Part shown: in pieces, positions 32,568 through 44,501 of the stretch | Numbering within the stretch: position 1 is the stretch's first letter | Layout of the letters: every line of letters starts with the position of its first letter | Source of the DNA: Alcanivorax sp. | GTDB taxonomy: Bacteria; Pseudomonadota; Gammaproteobacteria; Pseudomonadales; Alcanivoracaceae | DNA: 64,000 nucleotides | NCBI GenBank assembly: GCA_022449455.1 | Contig: JAKUPL010000001.1 | Coordinates: forward strand, 18,836-82,835 | Direction: 5' to 3' | Program-made: the position numbers and the translations under genes | The notes under the pieces: generated by a model | Told to the model about the DNA's origin: nothing | The model's input: only the letters and a program-made list of their open reading frames with translations | Database searches by the model: none

Positions 32568-32933
32568 GTGAGCCAGACGTTAGAGTTATTTATGGATTAT
32601 TTGTCGAGCCACAAACGTATACTTGAGAAGGCGGTATCAAATGACCTTCCCGACCGCATCAACGGCGAATCGGAAATTCAGGTCGAAATCGTTCGAGAGC
32701 TAGTTGAGGCTGGGTTCCTGAAAGCGGCCGACGCTTCTGACAAGGATGGTATCGAGTATATGGAGCCAAGAATTACCGTCGCTGGGCGAGAGTACCTCAA
32801 TGACTTGAGCCAAAGAGCGTATGAAGGCTCGCCTACAGGAAAGGCTCATAGGATAGCCCTACGCATTTTGGATTGGTCCGGAGGAATAGCCGCGGGGCTC
32901 GTAATTGCTTGGGTGGGGCAGAACTTGCTGTAA
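32568..32933 (+). CDS. Small winged-helix-like protein with C-terminal membrane helix, unknown function
   Basis: 121 residues from the GTG at 32568, or 113 from the ATG at 32592; neither has a strong ribosome-binding site. The middle (INGESEIQVEIVRELVEAGFLKAADASDKDGIEYMEPRITVAGREYLNDL) reads like a compact winged helix of the DUF2513 kind, ending in a wing and the VAGREYL helix. A short tail with one likely membrane helix follows (WSGGIAAGLVIAWVGQNLL). GC content is intermediate between the nuclease and the chromosome. Its position behind the OLD gene could mean a partner or simply another cargo gene. I do not recognise a named family with confidence. Confidence 0.6.
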   Translation: MSQTLELFMDYLSSHKRILEKAVSNDLPDRINGESEIQVEIVRELVEAGFLKAADASDKDGIEYMEPRITVAGREYLNDLSQRAYEGSPTGKAHRIALRILDWSGGIAAGLVIAWVGQNLL

Positions 32934-33077
32934 GCTCTAACAAACAAGACGGGAACATGGTGGTTCCCCGCTTTACTGGACACCTTCTCCTAGCGAGTGG
33001 ACTTCCGACGGTTCGCGTGGGGCCTTGCCGACTCATGGTTCCTGCATTAGACCTCAGATGAGTACGGTTGCGCAGAA

Positions 33078-33695
33078 ATGACGGAACAGAAGAAACAAAA
33101 AAGTGCAGTGCGGAAGCGCGCGGATGAAATCAAGCGCGACCGCTGCAAGAACTTGATTGCCGTGATTGAAGACCCGAGCGATATCAGAAATATCGGGACG
33201 GTAATTCGCAACGTGAATGCCCTGGGTGTGGAGAAGGTGTACGTGATCGATCCCAGGTCCGCCCTTCCGGACGATTGGCAAGAAATGCGGGGAACGAAAG
33301 CGCTTAACCAGACCTCCGTTTCGGCTATCAAATGGAGTTTCGTCAAGCGCTTTGACAACACCGAAGACTGCATCGCGCACCTGGAGAAGAATCGATTTGT
33401 GTCGGTCGTGACCTCTCCTCACGTCAAGGGACGAAACAATGGTGTTCTTGATGAGGTGGACTTTACCGAGTGGTATAAGCTGGCCGTTTGATTTGGCAAT
33501 GAGTCTCGGGGTATCAGCGATACGGCTATTGGGCACAGTATCTTGTGCGTCAGCATCCCCATGTTTGGGATGATCGAGAGCTTTAATCTCGCCACCACAT
33601 CCGGCATCGTCCTTTATGAGGTCACTAAGCAGCGTCGAGAGTATCAAAGGAAGTATCGGAAAAGGAACAGGCGGGTTCCGGTGGATGGTGCCTGA
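33078..33695 (+). pseudogene. SpoU/TrmH-type RNA 2'-O-methyltransferase with in-frame UGA at codon 138
   Basis: The first 137 codons hold SpoU motif 1 (DPSDIRNIGTVIRNVNALGVEKVYVID). A TGA at 33489-33491 follows KLAV, and the same frame then continues with FGNESRGIS (motif 2) and VSIPMFGMIESFNLATTSGIVLYE (motif 3, including the knot), ending in a basic tail at 33695. Motif 2 in this family commonly reads WFGNE, so TGA most simply replaces TGG. All three motifs are intact without any frameshift, so the change is one base and may be recent, an assembly error, or read through. As written, the gene yields a truncated protein without the SAM-binding knot. Confidence 0.85.
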
Positions 33696-33708
33696 CAGGT
33701 AGTCCTTT

Positions 33709-33731
33709 ATCGCGACTGAAGTCGCTCCTAC
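33709..33731 (-). repeat. REP-like element, right flank of the AT-rich insertion
   Basis: Exact reverse complement, 23 of 23 bases, of the element at 30549-30571. It lies between the methyltransferase remnant and the rho terminator. Confidence 0.85.
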
Positions 33732-33760
33732 AGTTGCGGTACCTTCTGGTGTTGGCCTCA

Positions 33761-33800
33761 AACGCAAAACGCCCCGGCGATCACCGGGGCGTTTTGCGTT
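33761..33800 (-). terminator. Rho gene intrinsic terminator, 17-bp perfect stem
   Basis: 33761-33777 pairs perfectly with 33784-33800 around a 6-nt loop. A-rich and T-rich arms make it work in both directions. It lies about 30 bp beyond the rho stop and also faces the insertion. Confidence 0.88.
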
Positions 33801-33829
33801 TAAGCGGTCTTGTGGAAAGACCGCCGGTG

Positions 33830-35089
33830 TTACTTGCGCTTCATGGAGTCGAAGAACTCAGCATTGGTCTTGGTTTGCTTCATGCGGTCGATGAGGAATT
33901 CCACCGCGCCGATTTCGTCCATGGGGTGGAGGACCTTGCGCAGGATCCACATTTTCTGCAGTTCGTCCTCGCTGACCAGCCGCTCTTCGCGGCGGGTGCC
34001 GGAGCGTTTGATGTTCATGGCCGGGAACACGCGCTTCTCGGAGACCTTGCGGTCCAGGTGCAGTTCCATGTTGCCGGTGCCCTTGAACTCCTCGTAGATC
34101 ACTTCGTCCATCTTGGAGCCGGTTTCCACCAGGGCGGTGGCGAGGATGGTGAGGCTGCCGCCTTCCTCGATGTTCCGTGCCGCACCGAAGAAGCGCTTGG
34201 GTTTTTCCAGGGCGTGGGCGTCGACACCGCCGGTGAGCACCTTGCCGGAGCTGGGCTGGACGGTGTTGTAGGCGCGCGCCAGGCGGGTGATGGAGTCGAG
34301 CAGGATCACCACGTCCTGTTTGTGTTCCACCAGCCGCTTGGCTTTCTCGATCACCATTTCGGCCACTTGCACGTGGCGGGCCGGCGGTTCGTCGAAGGTG
34401 GAGGCCACCACTTCACCGCGGACCGTGCGCGACATTTCCGTCACCTCTTCGGGACGTTCGTCGATCAGCAGCACGATCATGTGGGCTTCGGGGTTGTTGC
34501 GGGCGATGGAGTGGGCGATGTTCTGGAGGAGCATGGTTTTGCCGGCTTTCGGCGGGGCCACGATCAGGCCGCGCTGGCCCTTGCCGATCGGTGCCACCAG
34601 GTCGATCACCCGGGCGGTGATGTCCTCGGTGGAGCCGTTGCCGATTTCCATGACGAAACGTTCCGTGGGGAACAGCGGCGTCAGGTTTTCGAACAGGATC
34701 TTGTTCTTGGCGTTTTCCGGCTTGTCGGTATTGATCTCGTTGACCTTGAGCATGGCGAAGTAGCGTTCGCCATCCTTGGGAGGCCGGATCTTGCCGGAAA
34801 TGGTGTCGCCGGTGCGCAGGTTGAAGCGCCGGATCTGGCTGGGCGAAACGTAGATGTCGTCCGGACCGGCCAGGTAGGAGCCTTCCGCGGAGCGGAGGAA
34901 GCCGAACCCGTCCTGCAGGATCTCCAGAACCCCGTCACCGTAGATGTCGGAGCCGTTCTTGGCCGCCTTTTTGAGGATGGAGAAGATGACGTCCTGTTTG
35001 CGGGTTCGCGCCAGGTTCTCCAGGCCGAGTTCCTTGGCAATATCCAGCAGTTCGCCGATCGGCTTCTGTTTCAGTTCGGTAAGATTCAT
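33830..35089 (-). CDS. rho: Transcription termination factor Rho
   Basis: 419 residues, the standard length. N-terminal RNA-binding domain ([41 protein letters not shown], then [44 protein letters not shown]). ATPase core with the P-loop [15 protein letters not shown], Walker [13 protein letters not shown] and the Q-loop/arginine finger region [21 protein letters not shown] hexameric helicase that ends untranslated transcripts. The long leader upstream is consistent with the usual autoregulation. Confidence 0.98.
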   Translation of the reverse strand: MNLTELKQKPIGELLDIAKELGLENLARTRKQDVIFSILKKAAKNGSDIYGDGVLEILQDGFGFLRSAEGSYLAGPDDIYVSPSQIRRFNLRTGDTISGKIRPPKDGERYFAMLKVNEINTDKPENAKNKILFENLTPLFPTERFVMEIGNGSTEDITARVIDLVAPIGKGQRGLIVAPPKAGKTMLLQNIAHSIARNNPEAHMIVLLIDERPEEVTEMSRTVRGEVVASTFDEPPARHVQVAEMVIEKAKRLVEHKQDVVILLDSITRLARAYNTVQPSSGKVLTGGVDAHALEKPKRFFGAARNIEEGGSLTILATALVETGSKMDEVIYEEFKGTGNMELHLDRKVSEKRVFPAMNIKRSGTRREERLVSEDELQKMWILRKVLHPMDEIGAVEFLIDRMKQTKTNAEFFDSMKRK

Positions 35090-35569
35090 TGGAGTTTTAC
35101 AGGGTGTCCAGAGATGAATTGACGGAATACACCATGGGGAGGTGTCTCGATGGTCCGGTTTTCGGGGGCGGGTGCTCTGTGCGGCGCCGTGCCCTTATTT
35201 TGGCTGAAATCGCCCGGATCGGCCGGCCACGGAGGCGGCATGAAAGAGCCGGTTTGGATATGGCCTGACGCAATGAACGGGAACGATTAAAGATGTGACC
35301 CTTGCGAATCAACGCGCGGCGGGGACCGGATTTCCCGGGTGCCGGCTGCGATGATTACCCCTGACCGAACAGTGCCTTAACAATGCGGGCTTTGCAAACC
35401 CGATGGAAAACAAGGCGGATAAAACGGACGGATCAGGAATCCCTGCCAGAGGGGGCGAATACGCTGATTCGGGAATGTACCACCGGGTCGGAGGGCTGTC
35501 CAGCCCGCGCGGATGACCGGGTTCACGGTCTTCGCGGGCCGGGCAGCCACCGCCGGGCGCAGGCTCGGT
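35090..35569. promoter_or_regulatory. 480-bp region between trxA and rho: probable long rho leader
   Basis: No gene is supported. In E. coli, rho has a long untranslated leader with Rho-dependent attenuation; the size of this region fits that. I could not identify a convincing promoter pair or a clear trxA terminator by eye. Confidence 0.4.
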
Positions 35570-35896
35570 TCAGAGCGTGCTGTCCAGGAAGGCGGTGAGC
35601 TGGGACTTGGAAAGCGCGCCCACCTTGGTGGCTTCCACATCACCGTTCTTGAACACGGTGAGGGTGGGGATGCCACGCACGCCGTACTTTCTCGGCGTTT
35701 CCGGGTTGTCGTCGATGTTCAGCTTGGCGATGGTCAGCTTGTCCGCGTACTCACCGGAGAGATCCTCCAGAATCGGCGCCACCATCTTGCAGGGGCCACA
35801 CCAGGGCGCCCAGTAGTCCACCAGAACCGGACCGTCGGCTTTCAGGACTTTCTCCTCGAAATCCGCGTCGGTCACGTTGATAATCTCGCCGCTCAT
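35570..35896 (-). CDS. trxA: Thioredoxin 1
   Basis: 108 residues with the redox site WCGPC (Cys33, Cys36) in [17 protein letters not shown], the structural cis-proline in [11 protein letters not shown], and the usual length. It reduces protein disulphides in the cytoplasm with electrons from thioredoxin reductase. It lies directly upstream of rho in the same direction, the conserved trxA-rho arrangement. Confidence 0.97.
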   Translation of the reverse strand: MSGEIINVTDADFEEKVLKADGPVLVDYWAPWCGPCKMVAPILEDLSGEYADKLTIAKLNIDDNPETPRKYGVRGIPTLTVFKNGDVEATKVGALSKSQLTAFLDSTL

Positions 35897-36067
35897 TGAA
35901 TTCTCCTGCTAGGCTCGCGGGATTGTGAACACGCCATGGTGTCATGGCGGTGCAGAGGGCCATTAATATCAGGGTCTGGGGCGCGGATTTCAAGCGCGCC
36001 GGGCAATGGGGCCGACAGGGGCCGCCTATCAGGGGCGCCGGGCCGGGGACCGCCGAGGAGGACGGTT

Positions 36068-37558
36068 TTGCGACAACCTGAACATCTGGCCGCCATCGAT
36101 CTGGGGTCGAACAGCTTTCATATGGTGGTGGCCCGTCAGGCGCAGGGTGAGGTGCGCGTGCTGGAAAGCCTGTCCGAGAAGGTACAGCTGGGCGCCGGCC
36201 TGGACCGCGATAACCGCCTGGACGAGGCGGCCCAGCAGCGCGCCCTGGACTGCCTGGCGCGGTTCGGCCAGCGGATCACCGGCATCCCCCGGGGGAATGT
36301 GCGCGTAGTGGGTACTAACACACTGCGCATGGCCCGTAACGCCAATCAGTTCATCGCGCGGGCCGAGGCTCTGCTGGGGCACGACATCGAGGTGGTGGCC
36401 GGCCGCGAGGAGGCCCGGCTGATCTATCTGGGCGTGGCCCACAGCCTGGCCGACGACGCCGGCGCCCGCCTGGTGGTGGACATCGGCGGCGGTTCCACGG
36501 AGCTGATCATCGGCGAGCGGTTCGAGGCGGTGGAGACCGAGTCCCTGCACATGGGCTGCGTCAGCTACGGGCAGCGCTTTTTCCCGGAGGGCCGCATCAC
36601 CGAGGCGGCGTTCCGCAAGGCGGTCACCGCCGCCCGTCAGGAAGTGCTTTCCATCGACGCCAACTACCGGCGGCTGGGCTGGGCCCAGGCGGTGGGGGCG
36701 TCGGGCACCGTCAAGGCCATCGCCCAGGTGTGCGAGGAGAACGGCTGGAGCGGCGAGGGCGTCTCGCTGGAGGGGCTCGACAAGGCGCGCCGCAAGGCGA
36801 TCAAGGCCGGCAGCGTGGACGCCCTGGATCTGAAGGGCCTGCGCGACGACCGCAAACCGATCTTCGCTTCCGGTCTGGCGATCCTGCTGGGCATCTTCGA
36901 GCAGTTGGGCCTGGAGCGCATGCAGTTTTCCAACGGTGCCCTGCGCGAGGGGCTGCTCTACGACCTGCTCGGCCGCTTCAGCCATGAGGACGTGCGCGAG
37001 CGCAGCATCCAGGCGTTGATGAACCGTCACCATGTGGAGCGCGCCCAGGCGGAGCGGGTCTGGGCCACCGCCCGGGGCCTCCATGAGCAGGTGGCGCCGG
37101 TCTGGCAACTGGAGGACGACGCGGCCCTGGACACCCTGCGCTGGGGGGCGCTGCTTCACGAGGTGGGGCTGGCGGTGTCGCACAGCCAGTTCCACAAGCA
37201 CGGTGCTTATCTGGTGTCGAATTCCGACCTGCCCGGCTTTTCCCGGCAGGAGCAGCAGGGGGTGGCGTTGCTGGTGCGCGGCCATCGCCGCAAGCTGCCG
37301 CTGTCGGCCCTGGCCGATTGCCCCGAGGATGAGCAATCGCGCTGGCTGCGGCTGTGTCTGATTCTGCGGTTGGCTTGCCGGCTGCACCATGCCCGTAACG
37401 ACGGGCCGGTGCCGGCCCTGGGCCTGGCGGTGGACGGCGAGGCCCTGACGCTGTCGTTCCCGGAGGGCTGGCTGGCGGAGCATCCCCTGACCCTGGCGGA
37501 CCTGGAGCAGGAGCAGGAGTATTTCCAGGCCGCCAATTACTCGCTCACGCTCTCGTAG
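36068..37558 (+). CDS. ppx: Exopolyphosphatase
   Basis: 496 residues from a TTG start that has GAGGAG 7 nt upstream and immediately precedes the conserved HLAAIDLGSNSFHMVVARQ phosphate-1 motif. Further ASKHA-fold elements: VVDIGGGSTELIIGE (about 137-151) and VGASGTVKAIAQV. It has a C-terminal HD-like domain (LHEVGLAVSHSQFHKHGAYLV). It hydrolyses terminal phosphates from polyphosphate, and sometimes pppGpp. It lies between divergent trxA and convergent ppk. The TAG stop is inside a REP-like element. Confidence 0.95.
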   Translation: MRQPEHLAAIDLGSNSFHMVVARQAQGEVRVLESLSEKVQLGAGLDRDNRLDEAAQQRALDCLARFGQRITGIPRGNVRVVGTNTLRMARNANQFIARAEALLGHDIEVVAGREEARLIYLGVAHSLADDAGARLVVDIGGGSTELIIGERFEAVETESLHMGCVSYGQRFFPEGRITEAAFRKAVTAARQEVLSIDANYRRLGWAQAVGASGTVKAIAQVCEENGWSGEGVSLEGLDKARRKAIKAGSVDALDLKGLRDDRKPIFASGLAILLGIFEQLGLERMQFSNGALREGLLYDLLGRFSHEDVRERSIQALMNRHHVERAQAERVWATARGLHEQVAPVWQLEDDAALDTLRWGALLHEVGLAVSHSQFHKHGAYLVSNSDLPGFSRQEQQGVALLVRGHRRKLPLSALADCPEDEQSRWLRLCLILRLACRLHHARNDGPVPALGLAVDGEALTLSFPEGWLAEHPLTLADLEQEQEYFQAANYSLTLS

Positions 37559-37579
37559 GAGCGGTCGTTCGACCGCGAT
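37555..37579 (+). repeat. REP-like palindrome overlapping the ppx stop codon
   Basis: Starts GTAGGAGCGGTCG, loops at TTC, and returns CGACCGCGAT. It has the same GTAGGAGCG head as the insertion-flanking element; its TAG is the ppx stop codon. Confidence 0.7.
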
Positions 37580-37600
37580 TCGGGGCGCTGGTGGGCGGCG

Positions 37601-39688
37601 TCAGCCGCCGGTCAGTTCTTCCAGCAGAGCCTGCTGGGCCAGGAACGGCGCTTCGCCTTCCTCTGGTTGCACCCGGGTATAGCTGCCGTCCGGGTTCAAC
37701 GTCCAGGCCTGGCCGTTATCACGCAGATAGTAGTCCAGCCCCTCGCGGAGAATGCGCTGCTTGAGCAGCGGGTCGTTCACCGGGAAGCAGGTTTCCACCC
37801 GGTTGAACAGATTGCGGTCCATCCAGTCGGCGCTGGAGCAGTACAGCAAATCCTCGCCGGCGTGATGAAAATGGTAGATGCGGGTGTGCTCCAGGAACCG
37901 GCCGATGATCGAGCGCACGCGGATGTTCTCCGAGAGGCCCGGGATGCCCGGCCGCAAGCAGCAGATGCCGCGCACGATCAGATCGATCTCCACCCCCGCC
38001 TGGCTGGCCCGGTACAGGGCCTGCATGATGCGGCCTTCGGTGAGTGAGTTGAACTTGGCGATGATGCGCGCCGGCTTGCCGGCGCGGGCCTGCTCGGTCT
38101 CGAAATCGATCCAGCTGATCAGGCTCGGGTGCAGGGTGAACGGCGAGTGCTTCAGGTGCTTGAGGCGGGCCGCCTTGCCCATGCCGGTGAGCTCCTGAAA
38201 AATCTTGTGCACGTCCTGGCACAGGCCTTTCTCAGCCGTCATTAATCCATAGTCGGTGTAAATGCGCGTGGTCTTGGTGTGGTAGTTGCCGGTGCCCAGG
38301 TGCGCGTAGCGTTTGATGCCGTCGCCGTCGCGGCGTACCACCAGCAGCATCTTGGCGTGGGTTTTGTAGCCCACCACGCCGTACACCACCATGGCGCCGG
38401 CTTCCTGCAAGCGGCGGGCGCCTTCGATGTTCGATTCCTCGTCGAAGCGCGCGCGCAGTTCCACCACCGCGGTCACTTCCTTGCCGTTGCGGGCGGCGGT
38501 TTCCAGATGGTCGAGGATCTCGGAGTTGGTGCCGGTGCGGTAGAGCGTTTGCTTGATGGCCAGCACCTTCGGGTCCCGGGCCGCCTCGGCGAGCAGGTTG
38601 ACCACCGGGCTGAAGCTCTCGAACGGGTGATGCAGCAGGATGTCGCCCTGGTCGATGGCGTCGAACACGCTCTCGTGTTTTTTCAGCGCCGGCGGCACCC
38701 GTGGGGTGAAGGGCGCATAGTGCAGCCGGGGCCGGTTGACGCTGGTGAACATGCGCGCCAGGTTCACAGGCCCGTTCACTTCATAGGCGTCCTGGGCGGT
38801 GAGCTCGAACTGCTCCAGCAGATAGTCCACCAGATGGCGCGGACAGTTGTCCGCCACTTCCAGCCGCACCTCGTCGCCGTAGCGCCGTGACAGCAGCTCG
38901 CCCTTGAGCGCGCTGGCCAGGTCCTCGGCGTCCTCGTCCACTTCCAGGTCGGCATTGCGGGTAACGCGGAACTGGTAGCAGCCGGTGGCGCTCATGCCCG
39001 GGAACAGATCGCTCACATGGGCGTGGATCATCGACGACAGAAAAATAAAGTTGTCGTTGCCGTTCTCGCAGATGTGCGCCGGCAGCCGGATCAGGCGCGG
39101 CAGCGAGCGCGGCGCCGGCACGATGGCCAGGCCGGTGGAGCGCCCGAAGGCGTCCTTGCCGTCCAGCGGCACGATAAAGTTGAGGCTCTTGTTCACCAGC
39201 CGCGGAAACGGATGGGCCGGGTCCAGGGCGATCGGCGTCAGCACCGGATAGACCTGCTCGCGGAAATATTTTTTCACCCACTCCGCCTGGCGCCGGGTCC
39301 AGTGCTCCCGGCGCAGAAAGTGCACCCCTTCCTCGGCCAGGGCCGGCAGCAAAATGTCCTGCAGAATGTGGTACTGGCGCTGCACCGCCTCATGGGTGAC
39401 GCGGGCGATCTCGTCGAGAATTTCCTGGGCCAGCATGCCGTCCGGCCCGGGCTGCCCGGTGCCGGTTTCCAACCGGTTCTTCAGCCCGGCCACGCGGATC
39501 TCGAAGAACTCGTCCATGTTGGACGAGAAAATCAGCAGGAAATTGAGGCGCTCCATCAACGGATGGCGCTCGTCCATGGCCTGTTCCAGCACCCGCAGGT
39601 TGAACTGCAGCAGGCTCAGTTCCCGGTTGATGTAGTAGTCGTGATTGTCCAAGTCGATGGCGTGATGGTGGTTGGCGATATGGTTCAT
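37601..39688 (-). CDS. ppk: Polyphosphate kinase 1
   Basis: 695 residues from the ATG at 39688 ([30 protein letters not shown]). It makes polyphosphate from ATP through a phosphohistidine. Visible family motifs: [39 protein letters not shown], the autophosphorylated histidine His444 in [13 protein letters not shown], and [25 protein letters not shown] with the second conserved histidine. A GTG/ATG-like codon 36 nt upstream is in frame but adds a non-conserved leader. A tandem Pho box just upstream points to PhoB control. Confidence 0.97.
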   Translation of the reverse strand: MNHIANHHHAIDLDNHDYYINRELSLLQFNLRVLEQAMDERHPLMERLNFLLIFSSNMDEFFEIRVAGLKNRLETGTGQPGPDGMLAQEILDEIARVTHEAVQRQYHILQDILLPALAEEGVHFLRREHWTRRQAEWVKKYFREQVYPVLTPIALDPAHPFPRLVNKSLNFIVPLDGKDAFGRSTGLAIVPAPRSLPRLIRLPAHICENGNDNFIFLSSMIHAHVSDLFPGMSATGCYQFRVTRNADLEVDEDAEDLASALKGELLSRRYGDEVRLEVADNCPRHLVDYLLEQFELTAQDAYEVNGPVNLARMFTSVNRPRLHYAPFTPRVPPALKKHESVFDAIDQGDILLHHPFESFSPVVNLLAEAARDPKVLAIKQTLYRTGTNSEILDHLETAARNGKEVTAVVELRARFDEESNIEGARRLQEAGAMVVYGVVGYKTHAKMLLVVRRDGDGIKRYAHLGTGNYHTKTTRIYTDYGLMTAEKGLCQDVHKIFQELTGMGKAARLKHLKHSPFTLHPSLISWIDFETEQARAGKPARIIAKFNSLTEGRIMQALYRASQAGVEIDLIVRGICCLRPGIPGLSENIRVRSIIGRFLEHTRIYHFHHAGEDLLYCSSADWMDRNLFNRVETCFPVNDPLLKQRILREGLDYYLRDNGQAWTLNPDGSYTRVQPEEGEAPFLAQQALLEELTGG

Positions 39689-39727
39689 GGCGTGATCCCG
39701 GCCCGGACGCGAAAGAGCCTCCATTCC

Positions 39728-39756
39728 ATGACATTACTGTGACAGAGGCATGACAG
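39728..39756 (-). promoter_or_regulatory. Tandem Pho box upstream of ppk
   Basis: On the minus strand three 7-bp units follow in perfect 11-bp phase: CTGTCAT (39756-39750), CTGTCAC (39745-39739) and ATGTCAT (39734-39728), scoring 7/7, 6/7 and 6/7 against CTGTCAT, with 4-bp spacers. This is a textbook PhoB site about 40 bp from the ppk start. Confidence 0.8.
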
Positions 39757-39826
39757 GGCGGCGCCTGGGTCAGAGTATCGCACTGGAAGGCCGCCGGGGA
39801 GGGCTTCCATGCTTACGAATGATACG

Positions 39827-39845
39827 TATAATGCGAACCATTCTT
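39827..39845 (+). promoter_or_regulatory. Fur-like box overlapping a -10 element before the siderophore receptor gene
   Basis: TATAAT at 39827-39832 is a perfect -10 hexamer. The 19 bp starting there match 13 of 19 positions of the classic Fur consensus. Overlap of -10 and operator is the usual geometry for iron repression. Confidence 0.6.
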
Positions 39846-39872
39846 GTTTGCCTTAACGTCCGGAGTAGTTCT

Positions 39873-41990
39873 ATGCAATTGTTGCCAATCGGCGGCGGCC
39901 GCCGTCGTGCTTTAGGCACGCCCCTGGCGGTTTTCGCCACTCTCTTCTGGTCGCCGGTTCTGCTGGCTCAGGAGGCCAACACCCTGGCGCCGGTGGAAGT
40001 GTCCGACCAGTCGCCGGCGGAAGACGCTTCCTACATTCAGGCGGACAAGCCCGCCGCAACCGGTAAATTGGATGTGCCGGTGGCTCGTCAGCCGTTCGCC
40101 ATCGAGGTGGTGGGCGAGACCCTGATGCGGGACACCGGCGCCAAGAACATCCAGGATGCGCTGCTCTATTCCCCGGGGGTTTACAGCGGCGCATTCGGTT
40201 TCGACACCCGTGGTGATTCCGCCAAGGTGCGGGGTCTGAACCCTTCATTCTATGTGGATGGCCTGCGCTACTTGTACGGGTCCTACAACTCCGTGCGCCC
40301 CAACATTTACGCGCTGGAAAGCATCGAGGTTCTGAAAGGGCCTTCATCGGTGCTTTACGGCCAGTCGGAACTGGGTGGCATCATCAATGCGGTGTCCAAG
40401 CTGCCCAAGCCCACCCGCCAGGGCGAACTCTGGGCTCAGGTGGGTTCCTTTGATCGCAAGCAGGTGGCGGCGGACCTCACCGGGCCGCTGTCCGAGGACG
40501 GCAAGCTGCTTTACCGGCTGGTGGCTCTGAAGCGGGACAGTGGCACCCAGGTGGATTATGTGGATGACGACGGTTTTCTGTTCGCGCCCTCAATCACCTG
40601 GCTGCCCACCGATAACACCACCATCAGCCTGTTGCTGAACAGCCAGGAGGATAACGGCGCCGTGTCCGCGCAATTCCTGCCGGCGCAGGGCACCCTGTTG
40701 CCAGGCCCGCTGGGTGATATCGGCTCGGAAACGTTCGTCGGCGAACCGGACTGGGATCGTTACGATCGTCGCCGCGACGAGGTGACGCTGTTCGTCGACC
40801 ATCGGATCGATGAGCAATGGGGCGTGGCATTCACTGGTCGTTATTCAAAAAGCGAGACCGAAACCCGTGAACATTGGGCCGCGATCGGGTCCGCCCCGGC
40901 GGCGGATGGCACCATCGGCCGGGTGATCTACATGGATGACAAGGGCACCGAGGTAAAGAACTTCGACGTGCGTCTTAAAGGTAACCTGCTGATGGGCCCC
41001 ACCCGCCATCATCTGGCCATCGGTGTGGACCGACAGGATGCGCTCTGGACTCAGGACAATACATTCTCCGGCGCCGGTACGCCTCTCAATGTTTATGACC
41101 CGGTCTACGGTAACGTCAACTACGCGGTGCTGGACCCTCAGGATGCGGATGACAATGAGTTGAAGCAGACCGGGGTGTACATGATTGATCACGTGGACAT
41201 CGGCCGCGTATCGGTTTCCGGGGCTCTGCGTTACGACGACACCACCAGCACCACCCTGGGCGTCAACGGCGTCGATACCGACAAGGATGACCATGCCACC
41301 ACCGGCCGGATCGGCCTGATGTACAACTTCGACTTCGGTCTTTCCCCTTACATCAGCTACTCAGAGTCCTTCGTGCCGAACCTGGGTATTTCCAATGGCC
41401 GCACGCTGGATCCCACCACCGGCGAACAGCGCGAGGCGGGCATCAAATACCTGTCCGAGCCATTGGGCTTGTCGGTCACCGCCGCCTGGTTCGATATCGA
41501 AGAGACCAATCGGATCATTCCCGGTGCCAATGCGCAGGAAGTGGACCAAACCGGCGCCACCGTGGACGGTTGGGAAATCGGCGTGAAGAAGCAGTTCGGC
41601 AATCTCAGTGTGCTCGCCAATTACACCAAGCTTGACGCCAAGAATGACCAAAGCGGTTCGCGCCTGCCGTACGTGGCCGAGGAAGTGGCCTCGTTCTGGG
41701 GCAAGTACGAGATGGAAAGCGGCCTGCGATTCGGCGCCGGCGCGCGCTACCAGGGCTCCACGGTAGGCAATGACTATGGCACCGGCGCGGGCCCCAAAGT
41801 GCCCTCCGCGACCCTGTACGATGCCATGATCGGCTATGCCACCGGCCCCTGGGATTTCTCCATTACCGGCAAGAACCTAGCCGACAAGGAATACGTATCC
41901 TGGTGCCGGGGCCAGAGCGGCGCCACCGTCTACGATTGCGGTTACGGGGAGCGCCGGGTAATTCTCGGCGACGTGCGTTACCGCTTCTGA
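39873..41990 (+). CDS. TonB-dependent siderophore receptor
   Basis: 705 residues from the ATG at 39873, which has GGAG about 8 nt upstream; earlier in-frame codons lack one. A signal peptide (hydrophobic TPLAVFATLFWSPVLLA) is followed by a plug domain typical of FhuA/FoxA-type receptors: QPFAIEVVGETLMRDTGAKNIQDALLYSPGVYSG, VRGLNPSFYVDGLRYL, and ALESIEVLKGPSSVLYGQSELGGIINAVSK. The 22-strand barrel ends YGERRVILGDVRYRF. Iron regulation is suggested by the Fur-like box. The exact siderophore, perhaps a hydroxamate, is not readable. Confidence 0.92.
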   Translation: MQLLPIGGGRRRALGTPLAVFATLFWSPVLLAQEANTLAPVEVSDQSPAEDASYIQADKPAATGKLDVPVARQPFAIEVVGETLMRDTGAKNIQDALLYSPGVYSGAFGFDTRGDSAKVRGLNPSFYVDGLRYLYGSYNSVRPNIYALESIEVLKGPSSVLYGQSELGGIINAVSKLPKPTRQGELWAQVGSFDRKQVAADLTGPLSEDGKLLYRLVALKRDSGTQVDYVDDDGFLFAPSITWLPTDNTTISLLLNSQEDNGAVSAQFLPAQGTLLPGPLGDIGSETFVGEPDWDRYDRRRDEVTLFVDHRIDEQWGVAFTGRYSKSETETREHWAAIGSAPAADGTIGRVIYMDDKGTEVKNFDVRLKGNLLMGPTRHHLAIGVDRQDALWTQDNTFSGAGTPLNVYDPVYGNVNYAVLDPQDADDNELKQTGVYMIDHVDIGRVSVSGALRYDDTTSTTLGVNGVDTDKDDHATTGRIGLMYNFDFGLSPYISYSESFVPNLGISNGRTLDPTTGEQREAGIKYLSEPLGLSVTAAWFDIEETNRIIPGANAQEVDQTGATVDGWEIGVKKQFGNLSVLANYTKLDAKNDQSGSRLPYVAEEVASFWGKYEMESGLRFGAGARYQGSTVGNDYGTGAGPKVPSATLYDAMIGYATGPWDFSITGKNLADKEYVSWCRGQSGATVYDCGYGERRVILGDVRYRF

Positions 41991-41993
41991 CAA

Positions 41994-42025
41994 CGAAAAA
42001 GGCCGGCGAAAGCCGGCCTTTTTCG
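41994..42025. terminator. Bidirectional terminator between the receptor gene and hemB
   Basis: A perfect stem (AAAAAGGCCGGC at 41996-42007 with 42012-42023) around GAAA, with A and T runs on both sides. It serves both convergent genes. Confidence 0.9.
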
Positions 42026-42038
42026 TGGTGGCGAACGC

Positions 42039-44493
<2,455 letters not shown>

Positions 44494-44501
<8 letters not shown>

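Noticed and set aside
30549..33731. Treating the 23-bp inverted repeats as terminal repeats of a transposon
   Set aside because: Related REP-like elements occur at three other places in the window, no transposase lies inside, and no target duplication could be seen.
33054..33767. 237-residue minus-strand open frame over the methyltransferase remnant
   Set aside because: The plus strand carries three SpoU motifs in order, so the antisense frame is a shadow, only open because the region is short of stops.
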